Positions 8,636 through 17,694 of a DNA stretch of 64,000 nucleotides are shown here, in pieces; position 1 is the stretch's first letter; each line of letters opens with the position of its first letter. Source of the stretch: Chloroflexota bacterium (GTDB lineage: Bacteria > Chloroflexota > UBA6077 > FW602-bin22 > JAMCWG01). Made by a program: the position numbers and the translations under genes. The stretch is taken from the NCBI GenBank assembly GCA_023475235.1, contig JAMCWG010000116.1, positions 1 through 64,000 of the forward strand, in the 5' to 3' direction. The notes below the pieces were generated by a model. The model saw only the letters and a list, made by a program, of their open reading frames with translations, did no database searches and was not told the origin of the DNA.

Positions 8636-10375
8636 ATGAAAAGAGCGAAACGGCTGGCCCCCCTCATCATACTGCTTATCTGTGTGGCGGTCCTCGGCAC
8701 GTTGTTGGTGGTCCCTCCGCCTGCAGCCCGGGCGGGCGTGGGCTTCTGGTCTTCCAGCGGCCCCGCCGATATCATCGGCACTGTAGCCGTAGCTCCCGGA
8801 AACGGCCAGGTCGTCTACGCCATCGGCCAGCAGGGCTTGTGGAAGACCGCCGACGGCGGCAGTACATGGTCGCTCGCCGGCGCGGCGAAGCTCAACTCCT
8901 ACGCACCGATTGCCGTCGACCCTACTAATGCCAGCGCCCTCTACAGCGGCGGGACGGATACCCTGCGCGGCATCGTCAAGAGCACGGACGGCGGAGGTAG
9001 CTGGGCCGTCCTCCGCCCCAATGTCGATGCTACCGCCCTCGCCGTCGATCCCACCCGTCCCAACATCATCTACGCCGGCGTCGTGACCGGCGGCTCTATG
9101 CAGTTGCTCAAGAGCTTCGACAGCGGGGCAACCTGGGCGGCAGTCACCAATCAGTACGTCGCCAGCCCCGGCATTCCCTCGGTGGTCGGCATTGCGGTTG
9201 ACCCATCCCGGCCGGACACCGTTTACGCGGCCCTGCAATCGTATCACACGGGCTTTGTGCTCCGCACCGACAACGGGGGCGCGAACTGGATGACGCTCAG
9301 CACTGGCTCTATGGTGCCCCTGATGCTGCCGACCGCGCTGGCCATCTCTCCGAGCACCGGCGGTTCCTCCAGGGTCTACGTGGCGTGGGGGCTGATGGGC
9401 TCGAAGGCGCTGCTGAGGAGCTCCGACAACGGCAATACCTGGCAGAACGTGACCCCCAACCTCCCTTCGGGTGGCGCGTCCATCACCAGCCTGGTCGTGC
9501 CCGACACGAGCGCGACCGTAGTCGCCGCCATTTCCGGGGTCCTTCCCAGCACGGGAGTGCCGGGTGGCGTGTATATCTCTCTGAACGCGGGCGACTCCTG
9601 GGCGTTGCTGGCCCCGCTCGCCCAAAACCCGAACAAGCTGGCGTTGGGAGGGGATTCGCTCACCCTCCACGCCGGCACCGACAACGGCGTCTGGGAATAC
9701 ACCACGCCACCAGGTGGCCTCCAGCGCCCGGTCGACCCCAGATTTCGCAGTTACTACGACACCCACGACGGCCTGCGCGTCCTGGGCGCGCCGGTATCTT
9801 CTCCAACTATGGTCGGCAAGTATTATTCCCAGTACTTCGAAAAGGGTCGCATCGAAGACCATACGGGCGAGAGCCCCGATCCCAACTGGCAGTTCATGTA
9901 CGGCTTGCTGGTCGACGAGCTCCAGCAGGGAGGGTCGGGCCTGCCCGTGGGAGGCGACGCTTCGACCGTGACGTACGCGACCGTCAGAGGCCAGGCCGCG
10001 CCCAACCTCCGGGTGCCGCCTCCTCCCGGCTTCACCGGCGGGACGGCGTACCAGCCCGACGGGTCGATGTTCATACCCTTCACGGCAGACTTATCTCCTG
10101 CCAACGGGCACAACGTCTTCGGCCCATTCTGGGACTACATCAACCGGGGCGATCTGTTCCCGGGCGGCTGGCTGCACGACATCGGCCTGCCCATAACCGA
10201 GCCTACGGGCGCGGTAGTGGACAAGGGCAACGTTAAGGGACGGCAGATCATCATTCAGGCTTTTCAGCGCACCATCCTGACCTACGACCCGCTGAACCCT
10301 CTTGAGTGGCAGGTCGAGCGGGCCAACGTCGGCACCGATTACCGCAAGGCCTTCCCAGGCAGAGTGCCGAACTAG
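8636..10375 (+). CDS. Secreted BNR/Ycf48-like beta-propeller protein
   Basis: A 579-residue protein. A signal peptide (KRAKRLAPLIILLICVAVLG to about residue 34, AARA-G) precedes six or seven propeller repeats of the BNR/sialidase kind, each with an S/T-x-D-x-G-x-x-W turn, for example KTADGGSTWSLAG, KSTDGGGSWAVL, KSFDSGATWAAV, RTDNGGANWMTL and RSSDNGNTWQNV. From about residue 365 a different C-terminal domain reads RFRSYYDTHDGLRVLGAPVS and YYSQYFEKGRIEDH, a module I associate with secreted Chloroflexota proteins; a related unit occurs in the protein at 51.25 kb. It probably acts outside the cell in binding. A strong terminator follows at 10397-10426. ATG 8636 has a weak GAGCGAG site. Confidence 0.7.
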   Translation: MKRAKRLAPLIILLICVAVLGTLLVVPPPAARAGVGFWSSSGPADIIGTVAVAPGNGQVVYAIGQQGLWKTADGGSTWSLAGAAKLNSYAPIAVDPTNASALYSGGTDTLRGIVKSTDGGGSWAVLRPNVDATALAVDPTRPNIIYAGVVTGGSMQLLKSFDSGATWAAVTNQYVASPGIPSVVGIAVDPSRPDTVYAALQSYHTGFVLRTDNGGANWMTLSTGSMVPLMLPTALAISPSTGGSSRVYVAWGLMGSKALLRSSDNGNTWQNVTPNLPSGGASITSLVVPDTSATVVAAISGVLPSTGVPGGVYISLNAGDSWALLAPLAQNPNKLALGGDSLTLHAGTDNGVWEYTTPPGGLQRPVDPRFRSYYDTHDGLRVLGAPVSSPTMVGKYYSQYFEKGRIEDHTGESPDPNWQFMYGLLVDELQQGGSGLPVGGDASTVTYATVRGQAAPNLRVPPPPGFTGGTAYQPDGSMFIPFTADLSPANGHNVFGPFWDYINRGDLFPGGWLHDIGLPITEPTGAVVDKGNVKGRQIIIQAFQRTILTYDPLNPLEWQVERANVGTDYRKAFPGRVPN

Positions 10376-10396
10376 CGTGTAGAAGCCTCTCACCCC

Positions 10397-10426
10397 GGGG
10401 CGGGCCGCTGTGCCCGCCCCTTTTTT
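10397..10426 (+). terminator. Rho-independent terminator after the BNR-repeat gene
   Basis: GGGGCGGGC (10397-10405) and GCCCGCCCC (10412-10420) form a perfect 9-bp GC stem around a 6-base loop, followed by six T (10421-10426). It begins 21 bases after the stop codon. Confidence 0.9.
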
Positions 10427-10564
10427 CTATCTCGCAGCCCCTCGAGGGCACACTCCTGCGAGCCGGCTTCGTAGCTTCAGCATCTCGGATGGCATGGCAC
10501 GCTTCTTGCAGCGTAGCGAAGTGGGAGCCACGGAAGGCCCGCAGGCAACAAGAGGAGTGGGAAG

Positions 10565-10759
10565 ATGCCAAGAGTTAACCCGATCCAGCTACAGAAGTAC
10601 TTGAAGGGGATGAAGTATCCGGCCAAGAAACAGGACTTGATCGCTCGTGCCAGCCAGGAAGGCGCCGACGAAAATGTCCGCCGGACCCTCCAGCAATTGC
10701 CGGACCAGCAGTACCAGACGCCTGCCGAGGTAAGTCAGGCCGTCGGTAGGATCAAGTAA
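10565..10759 (+). CDS. DUF2795 domain protein
   Basis: A 64-residue protein: MPRVNPIQLQKYLKGMKYPA, followed by KKQDLIARASQEGADENV and a closing YQTPAEVSQAVGRIK. This is the compact helical DUF2795 module (LxGxxYPAxKxxLxxxAxxxGA...LPxxxYxxPxEV). It is strongly recognisable, but the role is unknown; in other genomes it often stands alone or beside stress genes. The ATG follows GAGGAGTGGGAAG. It is a monocistronic gene between the terminator at 10.4 kb and the convergent GT9 genes. Confidence 0.85.
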   Translation: MPRVNPIQLQKYLKGMKYPAKKQDLIARASQEGADENVRRTLQQLPDQQYQTPAEVSQAVGRIK

Positions 10760-10870
10760 CGTCCTCAAACGCGATCTGGCCAGCGCAACCCCTACCTGGC
10801 GCGCCGGAAAGTATGGAGGCCCGATAGGGATGTGGGACGTCCGTAACGGGGCTTGGCCGGATCCCGAGTG

Positions 10871-11986
10871 TCACGCCGCAAGGTCATAGCCGGTCGGAAT
10901 GCCCTCCGCCTCGGGAGTAGCAGTCTCCGAAAGCACCTCTAGAGCCGCCGTCACCACCTCGTGCGTCGAGAACTCCAGGCACCTCATATCATCGCGGGCG
11001 CAAGTGGAGGCGTAACACGGGCTGCAGGAGACCGGCCTTTGCAGGATGCGGCTGGGCAGCCGGCGCGGCGCCCACTGAGACACAAGGTCCGTGCCCGAGA
11101 ACAGTACGACGCTCGGCGTGCGGAAGGCCTCGGCGAGATGCATCGAGCTTGTGTGGGCCGATAGCAGCAGCCGCGCCCCCCTTACCAGCACCGCCCATTC
11201 GGGGACGCTCGTCTCGCTGGCCAGCACGATGGGGCCGGTACGCATAGCTGCCGCCACCGCTTCCGTATGCCGCTGGTCGCCCTCCGCCCCGGCGAGCACG
11301 ACCGGCACGCCCGTCTCCCGGGCCAAGATGTCGGCGACAGCTCCAAACCTATTGGGGGAATATGCACGCGCCGGGCAGCTCACTCCCGGGTCCAACAAGA
11401 TGTGCGGCCGGCCGGGGTCCAGCCCCTTCTGCGCCAGCTTGCGCATCGCCGCGGCGCCGACAGTCTTCGGGATACGCAGCCGCAGGTCGCGACTGCGGAT
11501 GGCGAACCCGGCGCTTTCGAGCAGATGGAGGTTGCGCTCAGCCTGATGCACGGCGTCGTCGGGCGGAGGAACGGCCCGGCTCAGCAGGCCGCCGCCAAGC
11601 TCTTTCGATTGCCCCAGGCGCACCGGTATGCCGGCAAGATAACAGGCGTAGGCTGCCCCGTACGGTGTTTGGGAGAAGCTGGTGAAGATAAAAGCGGCAT
11701 CGAACTTCTTCTCTCGGAGGGCCCGCACGAGCTGCAGCTCCCGGTCAGCATCGAGGGGCAGCCGGTCTTCCACATCCTGCCATACGGCCCGCCAGGCGAT
11801 GACATCATCGACCTCGGGCAGCATCTCCGCCGCCGCGGCGCCTGCGGGGCTGGCCAGGAGCGTCACCCTGACGCCAGGTAGATTCTCCTTAATGGCGCGG
11901 AGGGCCGGAGAAAGCATGACCACATCGCCAACGCTATCGAGCCGGGCTACCACCAGGTTCCTTATGTACTGCCAGGGCTGGTTCAT
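10871..11986 (-). CDS. Glycosyltransferase family 9 (heptosyltransferase-like), second of a pair
   Basis: A 371-residue GT-B enzyme. The N-terminal strand IRNLVVARLDSVGDVVMLSP is the GT9 opening (basic residue and GD loop at the acceptor side). The C-terminal half carries HILLDPGVSCPARAYSP, VVLAGAEGDQRHTEAVA and LLLSAHTSSMHLAEAFRTPS with FSGTD, the nucleotide-sugar side. The start is the ATG at 11984-11986, which overlaps the upstream gene's TGA as ATGA, implying translational coupling. An upstream extension of the frame overlaps the neighbour and is rejected. GT9 enzymes usually add heptose or related sugars to LPS core; in this lineage the acceptor is more likely a cell-surface glycan. Confidence 0.85.
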   Translation of the reverse strand: MNQPWQYIRNLVVARLDSVGDVVMLSPALRAIKENLPGVRVTLLASPAGAAAAEMLPEVDDVIAWRAVWQDVEDRLPLDADRELQLVRALREKKFDAAFIFTSFSQTPYGAAYACYLAGIPVRLGQSKELGGGLLSRAVPPPDDAVHQAERNLHLLESAGFAIRSRDLRLRIPKTVGAAAMRKLAQKGLDPGRPHILLDPGVSCPARAYSPNRFGAVADILARETGVPVVLAGAEGDQRHTEAVAAAMRTGPIVLASETSVPEWAVLVRGARLLLSAHTSSMHLAEAFRTPSVVLFSGTDLVSQWAPRRLPSRILQRPVSCSPCYASTCARDDMRCLEFSTHEVVTAALEVLSETATPEAEGIPTGYDLAA

Positions 11987-13062
11987 TGCAGCCTCCGCTC
12001 GGCCAGCAGCTCTTCCGCGGCAGAAACCACTGCCTCCGGCGTCACCTGGCGTAAGCAGGCGTGGTCGGTAGGGCAGATTCGGCTCTGGCAGAAGGCACAC
12101 GGCACTTGATGGTATAGCAGCCGGTGAGGGACCCGCCACGGTCCCCACTGCTCAGGCGGGCTGGTCAACGCAAAGAGGACGACCTCCGGCGTTTTCAGGG
12201 CAGCGGCCAGATGCTGCGGGCCGGTGTTGTTTGTGATGACGATATCGGCCACGGCCACCAGCCCCGCGAACCCCCGGAATGTGCTGCGGCCGACCCAGTT
12301 GAGCGAGGGGCGGGTCATCCGCTGCTGGATACGCTGGACAAGGCCTGCCTCACTCGATGATCCGGTGAAGACAATCTGACAACCGAGCCGCCTGTCCAGC
12401 AGATCGGCGATCTCGGCATAGCCATCCCAGGGGTAAGTACGAGCGGGCGTGTTGCAGCCGGGGTGGATGACGGCGAGGGGTTGCTCGGACCGCATCCCCT
12501 CGCTCGCCAGCCGGTCCAGCACCGAAGCCCTCAACTGCGTGTCCACCTTGAGCACGAGATCATCGGAGCGGCTATGGAAGCCCACCGTCCCGACCAGGTC
12601 GAGGGCTCGCTGCACCTCGTGCACGATGGGCAGCGGCGGTGGCCGGTGGCAGGTCGTGAGCAACGAGCCGGACCGGTCGGTGGAGATGGCCAATCGCAGC
12701 GGGACGTCGGCCACATAGCACATATAGGCGGCTGGCAGGGGACTCTGCCAGGAGCTGGTGAAGATGACGGCCCCGTCGAAGCGTTGGGCCCTGATCCGAG
12801 CGATCATCTCCTGCTCGCGCTGGCTATCCTGAGGGAGGCACTGCCACACATCCATCCAGGGCGCTTCATATACGATGACGTCGTCGATGTCGGGGTCGAG
12901 CTCCGCTACTTGGGCGCCGGCAGCACTGGCCAGCAGCGTTACCTTAACGCCGGGCAGTGTCTCTTTGATTGCCCGAATCGCCGGTGTGGACAGCAGGACA
13001 TCGCCGAAGTTGTCCAGGCGAACAACCAGCACATTCTTGACTTCAAGCCATCGCTGATCCAA
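11983..13062 (-). CDS. Glycosyltransferase family 9 (heptosyltransferase-like), first of a pair
   Basis: A 359-residue paralogue of the following gene. I place the start at TTG 13060-13062 because GAGGAG lies 6 bases before it and the resulting N-terminus (MDQRWLEVKNVLVVRLDNFG) aligns residue for residue with the neighbour's. Later motifs include LAVIHPGCNTPARTYPWDGY, IVFTGSSSEAGLV and VITNNTGPQHLAAALKTPE, with the PxH/TS nucleotide-sugar region, and a late Cys cluster (CAFCQSRICPTDHACL) that also occurs in the partner (CSPCYASTCARDDMRCLE). The 4-base overlap with the next gene implies a fixed pair. Acceptor unknown. Confidence 0.85.
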   Translation of the reverse strand: MDQRWLEVKNVLVVRLDNFGDVLLSTPAIRAIKETLPGVKVTLLASAAGAQVAELDPDIDDVIVYEAPWMDVWQCLPQDSQREQEMIARIRAQRFDGAVIFTSSWQSPLPAAYMCYVADVPLRLAISTDRSGSLLTTCHRPPPLPIVHEVQRALDLVGTVGFHSRSDDLVLKVDTQLRASVLDRLASEGMRSEQPLAVIHPGCNTPARTYPWDGYAEIADLLDRRLGCQIVFTGSSSEAGLVQRIQQRMTRPSLNWVGRSTFRGFAGLVAVADIVITNNTGPQHLAAALKTPEVVLFALTSPPEQWGPWRVPHRLLYHQVPCAFCQSRICPTDHACLRQVTPEAVVSAAEELLAERRLQ

Positions 13063-13293
13063 CTCAAGCTCCTCAGCGCCGTGCAACACCGCGCACAACA
13101 GACCAGCGCCAGCCGGTGACGCCCAAATCCACCACATATAGTGCAAGTTTTATGCCACGGAAGCCCGAAAACCCGAAGATAGAGGGGCAATTCTAGAAGC
13201 AATATGCTGATTGCGGGCAGGAAAGCACCTGCCTTGCCCCCACCCGGCGCAGGCTGTAAGATAGCGCTGCTCGACAAACCATAGGAGGAATCG

Positions 13294-14979
13294 TTGCGAA
13301 CACCCCTTTCCCTGTTCACTTTGGCGGCAGTCCTGCTGCCCCTGCTCGGGGCCTGCGCCGCGGCTACGCCCACGGCAACACCCCTCCGGCCTGCCGCGGC
13401 ACCCACCGCTGCGCCAACGGTTACGCCCAGGCCAGCAGTGCCAACTCCTACCGCTGTCCCTACGGCCCCGGCCGCAACCCCGACGCCGGCGCCCAAAGTC
13501 CAGCGCGGCGGAACGATAACGCTGGTGGAGACGCGGCCATACTCCACGATGGACCCTCACGAAGCATCTACCAGCCTGCCGGGGGCTTTCCTGCTCTTCG
13601 ACGGGCTCATGAATTTCGAGCGAGACGCGAAGACCGGCGAGTGGGGACCGAAGGCCGAGCTGGCCGAGACATGGACGATGCCCGATCCGAAGACCATCGT
13701 CTTCAAGCTGCGCAGGGACGTGAAATTCCACGACGGCAGCCCGTGGAACGCCGAGGTCGCCAAATGGAACATCGACCGGTGGCTCAACGACCCCAAGTAT
13801 TACCAGAAAGCCTACATCGAATCGATCGCCGGCGCAGACGTCATCGACGAATACACGCTCAAAGTAAACCTGAAGCGGCCTTCGGCCTCCACGCTGGTGT
13901 TGCTAGGGCGCGCTGCCGAGCACAGCGGCTTCAGCATGATGTCCCAGGAATCCTTCGAGAAGCTGGGCTACGAAAAGACGCAGTCAACCGCCGTCGGCAC
14001 CGGCCCGATGGAGTTCGAGCAGTGGCTTCGGGATGACCGGCTCATACTGAAGCGGAACCCTAACTACTGGAAGATGGGCGAGGATGGCCGGCCACTGCCC
14101 TACATTGATCGTTATATCGAGCGCACCATCCTGGACCCGGCGGTGGCGTTGATCGAGCTTAAGGCCGGCAACGCACAGATTATGAAGGAGGCGGAGCCGA
14201 GGGATGCGGCTTCGATCAAGGCAAGTCCCGACCTGGTCCACGACGAGCTGCCCTGGGCAGCCACCCTCCATTTCAACACCGTTTTCAGCTTCAGTGGCGG
14301 CATCTTTTCCAAAGACTTGAAGCTGCGCCAGGCTGCGCAGTACGCGATCGATCGCGAGTCGCTGGCCAGGGCTATGGGATTCGGTATCGCCAGGGCCCAT
14401 TACTACCCGTGGTGGGGCGAGGGCATGCTGGGCTATGACGAAAAGAACCCCCGGTACGATTTCCAGCCCGAGAGGGCGGCCCAATTGCTGAAGGCTGCCG
14501 GCTACCCCAACGGGATTGACATCACCCTGTCGGTGATCGCTCGCCAGCCGGAGCAGCGCATCGGCGAGATCGTCCAGAATATGTGGAACAAGGTAGGCAT
14601 TCGCACGACCATCGACAGTATGGACCGGCTGGTGTGGAATACCAAGATGCGCGGGCAGGACTACGACGCCGGCCTCTACCGCGGGAACACATATCCCGAC
14701 GCGGACTTGGCCAAGCGGGCGCTGTTATCGGATGCCGGATCGAACTTCTCCGGGGCAAAGATTCCCGAGCTGGACAAGTGCATGGCCGAGGGAGATGCCG
14801 AGTACGACCGGGCCAAGCGAAGCGAGATATACAAGCGCTGCCAGAAGATCATCTATGAGAATGCCTATCTTGCCGTCGGCTACAGCGTGCCGATGAACTA
14901 TGTGTACCGCAAGGACCTCAAGGGCGTTGCGTATAGCTGGACAACGGTAGACCTGAGGTCGGCGTGGCTGCAGCGCTGA
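13294..14979 (+). CDS. ABC transporter substrate-binding lipoprotein, SBP_bac_5 (peptide/nickel type)
   Basis: A 561-residue solute-binding protein. The signal sequence ends in the lipobox LLGAC (Cys near residue 21), followed by an Ala/Pro/Thr linker to about residue 68. The binding fold then opens GGTITLVETRPYSTMDPHEA, with LAETWTMPDPKTIVFKLRRD VKFHDGSPWNA, the standard SBP_bac_5 signature, and a late NPRYDFQPERAAQLLKAAGY. It captures oligopeptides, opines or similar substrates on the outer face. TTG 13294 is chosen because AGGAGGAA lies just before it. No permease or ATPase gene is nearby, so it is an orphan here. Ligand unknown. Confidence 0.85.
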   Translation: MRTPLSLFTLAAVLLPLLGACAAATPTATPLRPAAAPTAAPTVTPRPAVPTPTAVPTAPAATPTPAPKVQRGGTITLVETRPYSTMDPHEASTSLPGAFLLFDGLMNFERDAKTGEWGPKAELAETWTMPDPKTIVFKLRRDVKFHDGSPWNAEVAKWNIDRWLNDPKYYQKAYIESIAGADVIDEYTLKVNLKRPSASTLVLLGRAAEHSGFSMMSQESFEKLGYEKTQSTAVGTGPMEFEQWLRDDRLILKRNPNYWKMGEDGRPLPYIDRYIERTILDPAVALIELKAGNAQIMKEAEPRDAASIKASPDLVHDELPWAATLHFNTVFSFSGGIFSKDLKLRQAAQYAIDRESLARAMGFGIARAHYYPWWGEGMLGYDEKNPRYDFQPERAAQLLKAAGYPNGIDITLSVIARQPEQRIGEIVQNMWNKVGIRTTIDSMDRLVWNTKMRGQDYDAGLYRGNTYPDADLAKRALLSDAGSNFSGAKIPELDKCMAEGDAEYDRAKRSEIYKRCQKIIYENAYLAVGYSVPMNYVYRKDLKGVAYSWTTVDLRSAWLQR

Positions 14980-15331
14980 CCCCGCTTCTTCACGACGGGC
15001 ATCCCCACGGGCTGGCTGTGCCAACAGACAGGGATATGCGCCGGTAGCCGTTCACGGTGCGCCGCTCTCTCAGACAGAAGACATCTTTGGCCGAGTTGTA
15101 GGGCTTAGGCAAGCTGAATGGCCGGAATAGGTCGCCAGACTCGCCTGTGTGTCCAATTGATCTCCGAGGCGACTCTCGCCAGAGGCGAGTCGCCTGCGGA
15201 GACTGGCGAGCGACTCGCCTTTGAGCTTGTGATTTTTTCGATTTGCGGCCGACAAACTGGCTCGCACAGCGAAGCATGTTGAAGCATGTTACTGGGGCGC
15301 AGCCGTTTTCAGCGGCCCAAAACCAATTAAA
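14980..15331. other. Intergenic region with hairpin cluster beside a truncated IS
   Basis: There is no gene here. Between 15131 and 15220 the octamer GACTCGCC or its complement recurs several times, and a 15/16-base inverted repeat pairs 15161-15175 with 15187-15202 (one extra base). The stretch borders the degenerate 3' end of the IS transposase and probably holds element debris. Confidence 0.5.
15161..15202. repeat. 15-bp inverted repeat (one bulge)
   Basis: TCTCCGAGGCGACTC (15161-15175) pairs with GAGTCGCCTGCGGAGA (15187-15202) with one bulged base and an 11-base loop. It has no U-run. It may belong to the end of the neighbouring insertion element or be a separate palindromic repeat. Confidence 0.6.
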
Positions 15332-16228
15332 TCACAGCCTCTTTGGCGAGAAGTTGGTGTAGTCCTCGATCAGCCGGTAAAGCTGCTGCATCAGCGTGTA
15401 GGCCTGCCTGGTGCAATACCGATCGTAGCCCACCTGCCGGCGTACCATCGACCAGTTCTTCTGCTCCACATAGGCCTGGTCGTTCTTCCGGTAGGACCTG
15501 CCGCGGGTGAAGTGGATGCCCTCTCGTTGGCAGTAAGGGAATATCACCCGGTTCAGGAACTCTCCACCGTTGTCGGTGTGCAATTCCCGCAGCGCAAACG
15601 GTAAGCCCCTACGTATCTTGTGAATGCCTGCCCCTACCCAGCCGGTGCGTACATCTACGGCCATCAGGGAGTTGATGTAGAAGCCCTCTGTGCTTTGCCC
15701 ACAATGGGCCAACAGGTCGGCCTGCACCGAGCCTGGTTGCACTCCCTCCCAGTCTTCGAAGGTTCGAATGGGCACCTGGTCCTTGATGGCATTGCTAGAC
15801 AAACTCTGAGTGTAAGGCCGGCGCAAGGACTGCATATGGTAGGGCTTCAGCAGCCGGTCGATGGTAGAGGGACTAACTCGCAACAACTGCTCTCTTACCT
15901 CCGGTGCCAACCTGAGCTCGCCGTGTTGCTCCAGCGTGGGGACGATCTGGGCCAGGAACGGGGCCAGGCGCTTAGAGCAAATGCCATCGGCAGCCTCCCA
16001 AGCGATCTTCAAGGCTTGGACTACTGCCGGACCATATACCGGCTGTGGCTTCTTCTTGACGCAGCCGGCACCAACAGGACAGTGGCGCAGCAAACGAATA
16101 GCGGCCTTGTGATGATATCCAGTGGTCTGGCAGAACTCGGCTAGTATCACCGCTTTCGCCTTTCGGTCTGACACCTGGTAGCGTGGGCGCAGGGTCGCTG
16201 CATACTCGTGAATACTCTTGCGGGTCAC
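15332..16228 (-). pseudogene. DDE-type (rve) IS transposase, shortened
   Basis: A 298-residue integrase-core transposase. Helix-turn-helix segments come first (YRPRYQ-like LRPRYQVSDRKAKAVILAEF, then YHHKAAIRLLRH). The catalytic core then shows Asp in VQADLLAHCG, Asp in ELHTDNGGEFLN and Glu in QAYVEQKNWSMVRR. Relatives are usually about 400 residues and continue past the NFF/NFSP motif into a basic tail; here a TGA ends the protein at NFSPKRL. The core also seems short between DVRTGW and HTDNGGEF. I therefore call it degenerate. GTG 16226-16228 is the likely start. Direct repeats at 16240 and 16275 probably mark its end. Confidence 0.6.
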
Positions 16229-16239
16229 ATTGCCTCCCA

Positions 16240-16285
16240 GTTCGGTAACACTTCATTTGAGGCAACTATACCCCGTTCGGTAACA
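16240..16285. repeat. Two direct copies of GTTCGGTAACA at the IS end
   Basis: GTTCGGTAACA occurs at 16240-16250 and again at 16275-16285, 35 bases apart, just upstream of the IS transposase start. Tandem end repeats of this kind are usual transposase-binding sites. I could not find the matching opposite end beyond 15332. Confidence 0.55.
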
Positions 16286-16309
16286 GTTATCGTAAGTCAG
16301 ATCGTTTTC

Positions 16310-16338
16310 TTGACAACCAATTGGGCTAAGTATAGAAT
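16310..16338 (+). promoter_or_regulatory. Sigma-70-type promoter for the CitE/HpcH-like gene
   Basis: TTGACA (16310-16315), a 17-base spacer and TAGAAT (16333-16338) lie 130 bases before the GTG start of the lyase gene. The promoter sits just outside the IS end repeats, so the IS may have left or created it. Confidence 0.65.
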
Positions 16339-16468
16339 GATGGCCGCGCGGCTAGTGATGCTCCCCGCGTCGCCTACGCCGCCGGCTATGCTGGTCACAC
16401 GCCAGGCGGGCCGATCCAACGGAGGCGGCCGACGTCTGGACAAACGTATAACACGAGGAGGTAGACTG

Positions 16469-17404
16469 GTGGCAGTCGATTATGTACCGTCAAGCATTAT
16501 GCCTGCTGTACTCCGATCGGTAATGTACACCCCGGGCAGCAACCCACAACTATTGGAAAAGGCCCGCTTTTTCACGGCTGACGTCGTGGTTGTTGACCTG
16601 GAGGACTCGGTTGCCCCGGCCGAGAAGCTTAATGCCCGAGAAATCGCCAAGGAATGGATCCCCAGAGTAGCCGACAGCGGCGGCGACGTCTATGTGCGTG
16701 TCAATGGGCTGGATACCGGCCTGCTGCACGGCGACCTCGAAGCAGTTGTCCAGCCAGCACTGAACGGCATCGTCTTCCCCAAGGCCGAAGGCCCGGATGA
16801 CATCGCCTACGTAGATAAGAAGCTGACCGAGCTCGAGATGCTGCGCGGTCTTCCCGTAGGTCATACGAAGATCCAGTGCATCGTCGAAACCGGTAAGGGC
16901 GTCTGGAACGCCTACTGGACGGGCACCGCCAACTATCGCATCAATTCCCTGGTATTCGGCGCCGTCGACTACACCCGCGATATGCGCGTCACCCTGACCA
17001 AGGAGGCCGACGAGCAGTATTTCGCCCGCTCTCAGGTCGCCGTGGCCGCCCGCGGCGCCCACGTTGTGGCCATCGATCCGCCGTGGGCCTTCTTCACCGA
17101 CGTGGAAGGCTTCATCAAGGACTGCGACAAGGGACGGCAGATGGGCTACGAGGGGCGGATGCTGATCCATCCCAACCAGATCGAGCCTTCCCACAAGCAC
17201 TACGCCCCGCCGGAAGACCGCGTCGCACTGGCCCGCGAGCAGATCGCGGCCTTCGAAGAGGGAATGCGACAGGGCAAAGGCTCCGTGCCTCTCAAGGGCG
17301 GAATGGTGGACTACCCCGTGTACCGCGCCGCTCGCGACCTGATGGACAAGGTCGAGCGCATCGCCGCCAAAGACCGGGAGAAGGCGGCCAAGCGAAAGGT
17401 CTAA
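16469..17404 (+). CDS. HpcH/HpaI aldolase/citrate lyase family protein (CitE-like)
   Basis: A 311-residue TIM-barrel lyase of the CitE/malyl-CoA-lyase group. It shows VMYTPGSNPQLLEKA, VVDLEDSVAPAEKL (Mg2+-side Asp/Glu), VYVRVNGLD, CIVETGKGVWNA and GRMLIHPNQIEPSHKHYAP, the usual run of conserved strands. It probably cleaves or forms a C-C bond in a 3-hydroxyacyl-CoA or keto-hydroxy acid; the substrate is not evident. I chose GTG 16469, 7 bases after GAGGAGG; the frame is open further upstream but without a better site. A promoter lies at 16310-16338 and a terminator at 17510-17548, suggesting a one-gene unit. Confidence 0.85.
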   Translation: MAVDYVPSSIMPAVLRSVMYTPGSNPQLLEKARFFTADVVVVDLEDSVAPAEKLNAREIAKEWIPRVADSGGDVYVRVNGLDTGLLHGDLEAVVQPALNGIVFPKAEGPDDIAYVDKKLTELEMLRGLPVGHTKIQCIVETGKGVWNAYWTGTANYRINSLVFGAVDYTRDMRVTLTKEADEQYFARSQVAVAARGAHVVAIDPPWAFFTDVEGFIKDCDKGRQMGYEGRMLIHPNQIEPSHKHYAPPEDRVALAREQIAAFEEGMRQGKGSVPLKGGMVDYPVYRAARDLMDKVERIAAKDREKAAKRKV

Positions 17405-17509
17405 GCGCAAGTTCGGCGTCCGGGATTGTCCCGTAGCCGGGCGGGTATACCTGCTCCTCCGGCCGACGGCCCATACTCAGGGGGAACATCGGAGCCGAAA
17501 ATGGGAGAT

Positions 17510-17548
17510 ATGGCCTGCGAGTTGCACTCGCAGGCCATTTTTGTTTTT
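17510..17548 (+). terminator. Rho-independent terminator after the CitE-like gene
   Basis: ATGGCCTGCGAG (17510-17521) and CTCGCAGGCCAT (17527-17538) form a perfect 12-bp stem with a TTGCA loop, followed by TTTTGTTTTT. It is 105 bases after the stop codon. The rest of the gap up to 17694 shows nothing. Confidence 0.85.
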
Positions 17549-17694
17549 AGGAGATTCAGGGGCGTCGATGGCCTCGCTCGAATCCGGCTTGGAGAGCGGC
17601 AGCGATCACCAAGAGGCAGGATGCACTGCTGCCCGGTGTCGCGAGCTCAATCGGGCGCCACGCGGTCGCCGCCGTGCCGGGCTTTCCAGGTCGA

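Noticed and set aside
10871-12148. Longer start for the second GT9 gene
   Set aside because: The extra 54 residues overlap the upstream GT9 coding end and are not family-like; the ATGA overlap start matches the paralogue's N-terminus.
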